64,000 nucleotides of DNA from Trichuris trichiura (Eukaryota; Nematoda; Enoplea; Trichinellida; Trichuridae), in assembly GCA_037903355.1 (NCBI GenBank), contig JBAJFE010000025.1, positions 744,001 to 808,000 on the forward strand, given 5' to 3'. This document shows positions 51,301 to 61,113 of this stretch, piece by piece. A program made the position numbers and the translations under genes. Position 1 is the first letter of the stretch; every line of letters starts with the position of its first letter. The notes beneath the pieces are model-generated. The model saw only the letters and a program-made list of their open reading frames with translations, did not search any database and was not told where the DNA came from.

Positions 51301-53825
51301 ATGTAATTTAAGTCACTTTACCTACTAAAGTGAAGAGTGAAAGGCGTATATATTTAAACATGGCCTTCATTGTACTCTAATCTATTACGGTCACTTTATA
51401 AGCTGAGAGTTAAGAAAATTCCGCAAAAGTGAAAACTTAAACTACCCTCCTACTTTGGATATGACGTTTTACTTGTTTTCAACTGACAGAAAGTGATAAA
51501 GGGCCGCTAGTGGTTTATGGGGTTTTACGACATGTTAACTTTTAAGCGTCAAGGCTTTCCCTTTACAACTCTGGTGACTGTACTGCCTTGTGTGATTTGA
51601 CTTCAGTTTTAAAGCTTTACTTGCCAACCTGCTCATTTAAAAGCGCTCACTAAATGAAGGAGTACTTTTATTACCGCTTTAACAGCTATCATTGTTTTGC
51701 TCAAAAGCTCAGCATCAAGAATCTAAAACTGATCTAATTTCAACTTCTGTTTAGGAAAAGTATAGCCAAAAAAGTTTCACCAAAGCTTAAAGTCAGTCTC
51801 ATTCGACTCTATCGAATTTATCATCGTAACAGTCGTGTCTCAACAAAGCCACGCAGAGTAAAAGATGGCTGTTGCGCAAAGCTTTCCCACTTTTTGAAAA
51901 AGTCCCGTTTTTGCTATTCAGACTACCATAAACTGAAGTCCCATTGTGAACCGATGATTGTCCTCGTTTATTAAGTCTTCTTCTGGTTTTCGGCGGAACT
52001 TTTTTGCTCAAAAAAAGCAACTGCCTACTCGCAGCCTCCCTTTTCTTCTTGTCTGCTCAACTAGGGCGAACGCCAAGTGCGTCTATGTGAAATGCATCTT
52101 CATTTGCTGCTGTCAGGTCCGTCTGGCGGAAACCTCTCCGCATCGAAAGCGCGCTTCCTGTTAATTCCAAAGAAGGTATCATTAAGTGGCTAAATATGTC
52201 GGATGACCAATCCGATAGTAGTTCCTTTCACAAAGTTCAGAATTTGATTCACTGCAACGTCTTGGAGGGATGTTGCAGTGTTTTGCTTACGAATGAACGT
52301 GCCCTGGCTAACGCGCAATGAGTGAAAGTTCACCGTGGTCGAAATGTGCGCTCTCTTGGCACAACATGTCGACTTGTTTACTGTTAACTGGTTGTCCATG
52401 GTCGATAGGAGTTATGGACGAAATGCAGCGTGAAGAATTCGTTTAATTGACCACTTGCCATGCAGGCTCGCATGGTCGATTTCTCCTTCCTGGCAATTGC
52501 CGTTAGACTACATGCCGAGCCAGAAGAGGACAATTTGCAAAAGTTTGGCGATTAAGCAGCGTCCCACCCACCGAACACTTTTGTCGACCACTGGGACGGA
52601 ACGGTGCCACTTAACCTAGTGCGAGTACAATTTCCAATGGTCATCCGCTAGCGCTGGCCAAACGAAGGAGAAGAAGAAGAAAAAGCATTGCCTTTTCATC
52701 ATACATAGAAGATCTTTGCTAGCATATGCTCATGCCGTCACAGCAGTCATGGGCAGCCACTTGCTTCTTCTCTTCGTTGTCCGAATGCTCCGCGGCATAG
52801 ACTTAGGCAAGAGGAGCTGCTTATTACTATGAAGGGAATTGAGTTAGGCCAGCAGCGATTTGGTGTCGACGGGTTTGACAAGCCTTTGATGCACTTTGAC
52901 AATACGGCTGATTGATTGGTCACTGAAGTTTCCATCTTCAGTGCAACTGTAAAAGGCGACCCCCAATGCTGACTTGCTGCCACCTGTCAGGTGATCACTT
53001 CACAAAAAGCAGTTCGACTAGCAGCAACCTTGTCAAGCAGGAGGGCCACGATGGGGACAAGGATGTATATGCCAACGATCAATGAAGATATCTCGTCAGA
53101 CATTGTCGTGAGAGACGTGAAGCCTCCAAAAGGAGATTAGTTTGTCAATATCAGACGATTACGCTTGTCCAGCTCATCCCCGGAAGTGTGACCTTCTAAT
53201 GTTTCCTTTGATTGGCCAATTGGACGCCGGACGATTGGTCAGTTAAACGAATGTTCACCCATTGCCAGCTAACCCTATGGGAGGCCATAGCGGAGGGCAG
53301 CAGCGTGCTGCGTTCAAGGTTGCCTCGCGATCAGTAGTTAATGTTATCAAAGTTACCAGTTCGGCGAAGAATCTCTCCTTCTCTTCAACGGTGCTGTTTT
53401 CTTGCTTGTCTGTCCTGCGGCGCGAAAGAGCACTGTCAGCAATTTTCTTTCTACCAGTCGGCTCGCGAAACCGGTGCGCCTATGCGCAACTCTTTTAACT
53501 TTGACGCCGCTGTTCTGCTCACAGTCCTCTATTTTCATCACTTTCTTTTGATTCTGTCATTGTCACCTAATAAAACCTTTCAGAACAAGCAATTGGGCTG
53601 TGGTAACCCAACTGCGCTGCGGCGCAACCCTCTAAGCGCGACGCGCTTTGTTTAGGGGCTTATTGAAGTAGCTCAAATATCTACTAAATTTCAGGCACGA
53701 ATGTTCATGTCGTAAACAAGTTGGTGATGACCCATGGCGCCACATTCTCGCTCTATGGTTGAACTGCCATCATAGGCACACTTTTCGGTGTTACCGCTTG
53801 GATGTTTGCCTTTTGACTAAACGTC
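45310..53825. other. 8.5-kb region without recognisable genes
   Basis: I see no exon with family resemblance or a convincing spliced structure. Open frames such as 49385-49636, 50776-51114, 52747-52983 and 53341-53655 lack domains. A short imperfect hairpin (CGCTCCCTTCA / TGAAGGAGCG) is at 48300-48333. Motifs resembling CCAACTGGC or ATTGGTC recur between 48 and 54 kb, but I cannot show they are significant. Part may be 5' regulatory DNA of the semaphorin. Confidence 0.5.
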
Positions 53826-56800
53826 ATGCTTAGCCGATTGCTTTTTCATCATCTGTTGACTCTACTGGTGGCGATTGTTTGTAGCCAGCATTTACGGCTG
53901 CCCGCTCCGATATTCTTGAGAAGACCAGGTGAGTTGGTTGAATATCATTGCTTCTTTTTTCTGAATTTCAATCATCCATCGCACGATGGCAATAACGAAA
54001 ATGCTGCCACTCAGTTCAGCTTTTATTTCGTTGCTACAGTTTTGCCGTTACCAGTTAATACCTTCCGGCATGTATTAAAATATAGGGAACATTTACTATT
54101 CAGTTGACCCGTAGATTGGAACCATCTGAAGGACTCGGCATAAAGTCTCTGTTTCTCATAGTTTTGCCCGACAGCTAATTCTTTCATTCCGTTCCATCTG
54201 CGCTTCTTTGCCGCGCATTCCAATCTGCAGAGAAGTCCTTGGCCTTCGCTATCTTCACGATCTCGGTGGGTCGTTTGGAACGCCGAAATGGCCCACTCGG
54301 CGTTTAATGCCTGCCGACCGGTCAGATGGTGTTCCTGATAGGATGACGAGCAGCCCAATCAAGGTCGGTTAACCCAGATTCGGTAGCTCATCGGACAGGT
54401 TGAATGACCACCGTTTGGCGAGGACAATTAGCGCTGCCTTGATGGGCCAACTTGCTAAAAGGGCGCCGCTCGACCCTTTTTTTATACACGCTTCCGGTCG
54501 ACATGGCAAATTTAACCTTATCCGATCTCCTGGGGCTTCATTAAGTTGACTTGACTTCCATAAGCAAGGCTTATATGTATATATAATGGGCGTAATATTT
54601 TCCGGCCAAAATGCGCCTTGGCACCCGGGCGCAATTCGTCGCTCTCCCTCCTGCTAGAAGGGTCAAGTGGGCGGTCAGCGGACTGCTAGGCACAATGGAA
54701 ATCGTCGGGTCGACTCCTTCACCCAGTTATGCATGAAATAGTCCTTTGTGACGAATCTGGATGGTAGCTTGTTAGGAGGAAGAGCACTTGGTCGTTTTTA
54801 TTGTTCCATTTCGAGGCTACAGCTTGAGAGATGGAAAATCGGCGAGGCCACCTTAGCAGCAGCGAGCAGGAAATAATTCGATCTCATCCATCTTGGAAAC
54901 ATCTTAATGAGTAGCGGTAGCCGGCTGGCACGTTAAATGGCCTCAAAAGTATTCATCAAAAAGTTGCCTAACGCTCTAACAACTGCTGACGCCATTGTTC
55001 GGTGCAAATGTTTGTTTTTCATATTCTTTTTCCGCTGATGCATAATTGGCAATCCGGTAGGGCTTGCGGGGAGCGCAAAGAGCACGCTGAATGGTCTCGT
55101 TTTGCCGACGCGCACCTCATTGACAACTTTATAACTAAGTACGCCCTCCTTATCTTTGTCTTTTGTCGATGCGACGATGCGGCAAGTAGCACAAACTATC
55201 CGGAAATCGTAGACAGAGACGGCTTTATTGCTCAGAATTTATTCGAACTTCCATTCTTTGCAAACCTGACGTGTTTACAGGTCGCGCTTCTTCACGCTAT
55301 CTTTGAACTGAATACATACAATTGCGTGCGTCAAGCAAGGTTGGATACCTTTAGACGCCTGTATTAACAATTGAATAGTTCCGCTCTGGGCCATTATCAG
55401 GAGAGAGCATTTTTTAACAATAGAAACGTACAGTCCGTAAAAAAATACCAGCTATAATAGGTCTGACGACTCTTAGTAATATCAGTAATATGGAAAGCAA
55501 CCTGCTTTCCGTATCAATGATATTCAAAATATTAGAGCAGAGATAATTTCAGAGCTTAAACACGAAGCTTTCAGAGCTGCCCTGTTTCGTCATGAGCATC
55601 GAATATGAATTTACAGGAAAAAAATTCCATTAGACGACTTTGACGTCCTGACGAACGGACTCTGAAAGCTTGGCGTTCAGTTTTGTTCCTACGCAGCCAG
55701 CTGAGGCACGCACGATCTGCTGCCAACGTGAAATTATTTCTGGTTAGCATAAAGCCAAGTTTTCAAATTCAAACTGAGGAATGTGACTTGCACCTCCCAA
55801 TAAAGCTGCTCACTTTGGGATAGTCATTGTCGCCTTGCGACTAAGACAAGGCGTTCCTGCGGTTAGGAACCAGTGCGTGGCGGGCCGACATTTCTAATAT
55901 CGCTAAAAATTTGAAACTTCAACGCAATGAATGCCGCTTGGCGTTCGCTTTGAAAATTCCAGCAGTTTGTCAAAACGCAACAGTTGTATTTTTTTATGCG
56001 GCGGAACAATGGAAGAAAAATAGTTAGTCGTTTGTCTGTCGCTACGCGGACTACTGCAACTTCGATGAGGAACAAAAAAACAGCATAGCAAAGAAACGTT
56101 CGCCACTGCTTGCCCAACATTTAGCAGCTACGACGTTAAACCCTCGTTAGCAGGATGAAAAAACTCATTGCTTTCTATCGAATCACAATTTTCCGTTCAC
56201 GCTTCCGAAAACACTTTGGGAAGGCAACTAAAAATGGCACAATTTGGCGAACACTGTCTGTCCTCTCCAATCAAGCGTAAAATTGCGTGGCATTCAACAA
56301 CAATACGATTAGTTTGATGCGCCTAAATTTGCATCTCCTATTTCCTTTTACCCCCATTTATAGCAGCGCACATTCTGCCGCGTTCCCGAATTCCCACTTG
56401 AGCTTGTGAAGAAATTAACCGCGCTTAGGCTAACCACGTAGCAGTACACTTCGTAGCTTTTCAATAAATTCAATTTGCAGATCGGTTCTTCTCCAAAGGG
56501 AAACTCTACTATCGCGTTCTTCTACTCGACCAAGAGGCAAAAGCGTTATACGTTGGTGCAATGTAAGTAACCCACTCGAAATGGTTCCTACTACGCGTCT
56601 ACGCATTGCCGTTTTAGGAATACTTTCTACAAGCTGAACGTTGAAAACGTGAATGATACTAGCAGTAGCGGTGGCAAGGTGAGCTACGTTCCTATCATTC
56701 TCCTCTTTGTGCAATGTGGCCTCTGCTCTATTCTTCCATACTTAAAGTGCAAATTTTAGTTTTACGAACTCGAAATGAAACCCGGCACTGATGCTCTGGC

Positions 56801-59800
56801 CCAATGTAGTGCTCGCACGAGGGATCAAGTAGGCATCACGACTTAAGCCTTATTCTTTGGAATGTTCGTAGCTCATATATGTTCCAGGAGTTGAAATGTC
56901 AGAACCATGTCAGGACAATTCTTAGGAAAGGCGACGGGAATTTGTTCGTATGCACTACAAACGCGCTGAGTCCCATAGTCAGCACACTGGACGTAAGGAG
57001 ATGTGCCCTTGAATTTGTGGGGCGTTGAATTCTTCCACTGTAGGGGACAAATATGGAAATTTTAAAGACTGGCATGAGTGGTGCTGCTATATGCCCCAGC
57101 GATCCGGATGACAATGGCACAGCCGTTTGGGTTGGTAAGTAAAAGAACTCTTCAAATTCCAGCCACCATGTATTAACAATATGCTAATTTTCTGTGTGCT
57201 CAGTTTTGAACCACTTTGTTTGACGAGTTAGCTTTCCATTGCAGAACATGGCAATCCTGGAAATATACCGTCAGTTTATTCTGCCACAGTTACCGATTAC
57301 ACTGGCGCATACCGCGTCATCTACAGGCCTCCTTTGCGCAAAGGTCAGGAAGACGTGCAGTGGCCCTATATGAGCACAATTCAAGCTGATTCAAAATGGT
57401 TGAAAGGTATGTACACAATCGCAGCGTTACGTCAAAATCGAGAACGTGTTTTTTTTCAGAGCCAAATTTTATTGCTTCATTTGATGTTGGAGATGGCTAT
57501 GTATATTTCTTCTTTCGAGAGCTTGGCGTCGAGTACGCGTCATGTGACGCTGCCGTTTACTCCAGAGTGGCTCGCATATGCAAATCGGATGTTGGTGGTA
57601 GAAATTTGTTAAAACAAACTTGGACATCGTTTCTCAAAACCCGCATCAACTGCTCTTTGTCAGGGGACTTTCCATTCTATTTCAACGAAATCCGTGAGCA
57701 TTATTCTCTTGCGTTTCTTTGTAAACTTCCATTGCGGAGCACAATTTTAGAAGACGTTTACATGGTAAAGAATAGCAATCATGAAACCTTTTTCTACGCA
57801 ACATTCACTACCAACTTGAACGGATTTTCCGGAAGTGCAATCTGCATTTACTCGCTTGCCGATATCAAGCATGTTTTTGATCACAGCAACTTCAAGGGAC
57901 AGGCGTCTCCCGCCCACGCATGGCAGTCACTGTCACCCAAGGAAACGCCAACTGTCCGTCCTGGTCAGGTATAGTCCAATCTTATCTGTACGCGGTCAAA
58001 CCGTTGACGCACAAGGGTCAGCTGAACTCAAGCAATGAAAATTCATGCCAATTTTCGCACCCATAAGTTAACCTATGGCTATGTGAGGTCCCACCAGGGC
58101 AAGATAATGTAAGCAGTTATTCTTCATTGGTGTTTGCATAATGCATGAGCATTTCATTAAAGAGTATGAGAGAGTGGCGACCATGCTTGGTATAAATCTC
58201 TACATCATATCCGGAGCAGGAAAAATATATGACCTTATACTTCAGTGATTGCGTGGGGCAGTAACGAGTTCCTTTGCGTTTTCATGATCAAATCAAATTA
58301 GCGAGTGTTCGTCACTGACTGCGGGATACCATTATCCACCAGTTGAAGAATTTAGCTCAAGCTCATTTTGTATTACTATAATAATTAAAGGTCAATGATC
58401 CATTGGGCTATCGATTGAACAATTTCGAAGATGATAATTTGATGGTAGTCATGTTGTTGCGTTGCACTATTATTCCTCCTTAATTGCTCCCTAAAAATTT
58501 TTTGCCCCTATCGATCAGCCAAATCAATGAATTGACCATGAAAATTACTATTGCTTTCCATTGAATGATGATGCCTCACTTTTACGCCTTCGTTTTCTCC
58601 TTTCTAGTGCGTCAGAGATTCCAAACTGCTTTCGGACGCAGATTTGCATTTCGTCAAGACGCACGCATTAATGGAAAAGTCTATTGCGCCCATTCCTTCG
58701 CAAGCTGGAGATCACGTTGGCCCAATATTTTACAAAAAGGACGTGATTCTGACCAAATTGGCTGTCGATCTTCCTGTGGTGGATGGCAAAATGTTTCCAG
58801 TCATCTACGCTGGCACAAGTAAGCCAACAAAATTGCTCCAAACTTCTGCTACCCATTTGAGTCGCGAAACGACCAAGCACAATTACATTTGATCGAGCTC
58901 TGATAAAAATCCACAACGTCTCATTGTTTAAATTCATTTTGAGATTAGTGCTGGCAGTCTCTTCTCCGTTAGGCGTTACACACGCGATCAGGTAGCATCT
59001 ACCCTAAATGGGGAACTGTTTACCTTAGAGTAACTCTGTCAACCTGTTTTATGGACGATGTACGGGCAGTATCCAGCTGGTTCCTCACGGTATAAGTTTC
59101 TTATCCGCTTACGCACCAGCATCCGTCCCCTACCTCCGGATGCCGTAAGCGTCTTTTAGTCGCTAGCATTCCAGTGTCAGTCTCATAGGATCTGCTGATC
59201 CCTCCACGGATACCTTTCATTTCAGGGTCTGATGGTCCTTCGGCGCTGACTGAGGCTGAACCGGCCATAATTAAATATTTATGATCCAGCACTCCTCGCT
59301 GCTCCCTTGAGAACTACTGCTTTAGAAAAACGAATTATTCGTTAAATAAGTATCTCTTACCTTTCACGTGCATTTTAATGACGTCACGTAGTAGTCAGTC
59401 CGCTGAACAAAACTCAGGAAATGGCCTTATCAGGGTTGCCCTTTTCTAGTCTATTTTTCTTGCCAAAATTGGCGCAGAAAAGTATTCCTTTGTAGACAAT
59501 GGCGAAATATATACCATTGCAACTTGGATGGATTCTGCTCTATACCAGAATGGCAACTTATTGTCAGTACAACTGCTGCCCTCGCGGGAACCCGTCCAAG
59601 CTGTCGAGCTGCTGCAGGTTCATATCGTTTGCGCCTTTTTCAAATTTGCGAATATTGTTTCGCTCCAGGAAAAGTACCTTTACGTTAGCCAAGACATCGG
59701 TGTTTCTCAACTTGCCATTGCCCAGTGTGACGTGCTCCGCTCGTGCACTTCCTGCGCCCAAAGCCCCTACTGCGCATGGGACAGTATCAGGCAGCTGTGC

Positions 59801-60452
59801 TACCGCACAAAGCACGCGGATCGTAACGGGTATGCGCAAAACTTTTGTCTTTCAACTTCAAAAGCAACGCACTTTCAGATCGATAAAGTTCTCCTCGACC
59901 AACCCCACTGAACCGGCTTGCGTGCAGAGCGTTCGTCGAATTACGAAGCTTCTTTATCCTGGCGATTCCATTAGCATGAATTGCTATCAAAGAAGAGAAA
60001 GTGGGGATCAGTTGAAAGCCGGCCCAGTTTGGCTTTTCAATAACCGCAGCGTCGACTTTCAAGATGGTCGCCATTTTCTTTCTGTAGAAAATAGCTTAAT
60101 TATCATTAACGTATGCACCGTGCACTTTCAACTCAGCGCTGCTGCAGTGTTCTTTTCCAGGCAACTAAAGAATGCGCCGGGTCCTATGAATGCGTGCAGC
60201 ATCGTACCAAACTGGTTTCTTACAATTTGCTCATAGACGATGGTCAGCCATTTTTCGCTCTCATTTATTGCAGCTTAAAAACGTTACCTCTTTTTTTAAG
60301 TGAGCTGCAACAGGCCGCAGAGTCTTCAAGCTTTCCATTCCGTATACCAGGAATGGTGCAGAGAATTTCAAGAATACAAGCTAACCATGCTAAGATGGAA
60401 AAAGTGGTATGACCAGAATGTACGTCCAACTTGTAGCGCCATTTTTTGCTGA
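53826..60452 (+). CDS. secreted class-2 semaphorin (Sema, PSI, Ig)
   Basis: Secreted guidance/cell-adhesion ligand that acts through plexins; the closest known type is Sema2a / C. elegans MAB-20. Fourteen well-supported exons: 56481-56562, 56618-56678, 56760-56828, 56888-56992, 57044-57134, 57245-57406, 57460-57693, 57751-57968, 58608-58818, 59496-59617, 59669-59829, 59879-60110, 60161-60242, 60301-60452. Sema domain blocks are KLYYRVLLLDQEAKALYVGA, CQNHVRT, GNLFVCTTNA, YFFFRELGVEYASCDAAVYS and ATFTTNLNGFSGSAICIY. A PSI motif (CTSCAQSPYCAWD) and an Ig domain (SMNCYQRR ... CAGSYECVQ) follow. The tail (YQEWCREFQEYKLTMLRWKKW) has no membrane anchor. The proposed first exon, 53826-53928, encodes a signal peptide (MLSRLLFHHLLTLLVAIVCS) and matches in phase across a 2.55-kb intron, but is tentative. 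The full model is 694 residues. Confidence 0.9.
53929..56480. other. proposed first intron of the semaphorin gene
   Basis: If the signal-peptide exon at 53826 is correct, this is a 2.55-kb intron. A + open stretch at 55150-55280 ending TTTACAG|GTCGCG reads partly like protein but does not fit the required phase. Nothing else is recognised. Confidence 0.4.
58819..59495. other. semaphorin intron with GC-rich hairpin insert
   Basis: This 677-bp intron contains a locally GC-rich block (about 58980-59300). Within it, 59106-59151 forms a stem CGCTTACG..GCATCCG / CGGATGC-CGTAAGCG with a 5-nt bulge. A minus-strand frame of 63 codons (59101-59292) spans it. It could be an inserted repeat or a nested exon/ncRNA; no identity can be assigned. 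TGACGTCA occurs at 59379-59386. Confidence 0.4.
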
Positions 60453-61113
60453 CTCGATTGGAACAGACATGTTGTTTCAGTTGCAATGCAGCGACAGTTT
60501 CGACCGAAGAAAATTGTCCGCTGCTCAGGAGAACGAGTACAAAAGCAATAGACTTGTTGAAGTGAAAGGATAATGCTCAAACGCCACACTTTCGCGCGCG
60601 CGCGCGTGCTGTTCGGAAACCTCACTGATAGAACACATTCCGCCTGTGACAATCGTTCGAAAATGTGGTCACACCTCCTTTTCGACTGTAATTTAGTCCT
60701 CCTTTTTTGTCTCCCACTTGGTTGCCTCCTGCTTGTTAAAATGATAAATAAATAAACGTCAGTTAATCGCTTTGCCTCAGGCAATTTAGTCATTTTAATA
60801 AAATGAAAGACTTCGGAGAGACTGGCGAGTACACTTTTTAAAACCGTCACCGCAAGTTGCGCGAACGCAAAGACAAGTTTACCTTAGCGCTGCTTGTAAA
60901 CTAACTAAATTTTTGTTCCTCTGGATGATAGATCGCACAAAACAGCTTACCGGTGTTCTTGGAATACTTCAGCGCAGCAGCAGAAGTCTTCAGTGGAGTT
61001 TAGGCTATTTCAGAAATTGCGCGCGTAGGATCATCGATAGCATTACAAAAGCTGCTTTTGGTTACCCGCGGTCGGTGTCATTCATTTTGGTTGCTTCAAG
61101 TGAAACTGTGACG
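60453..61113. other. convergent gap between semaphorin and FLVCR genes
   Basis: It contains overlapping AATAAA motifs at 60747-60756 for the + strand transcript and a (CG)n run at 60593-60606. The long minus-strand open frame 60368-60850 overlaps the last semaphorin exon and has no domain, so it is not called. Confidence 0.5.
60747..60756 (+). terminator. possible poly(A) signals of the semaphorin gene
   Basis: Two overlapping AATAAA hexamers about 300 bp after the semaphorin stop codon. Confidence 0.45.

Noticed and set aside
54023..54358. 111-codon minus-strand frame downstream of the signal-peptide exon
   Set aside because: No domain, no splice support, and it lies in the proposed semaphorin intron.
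60368..60850. 160-codon minus-strand open frame
   Set aside because: It overlaps the last semaphorin exon, crosses a (CG)n run and has no domain.
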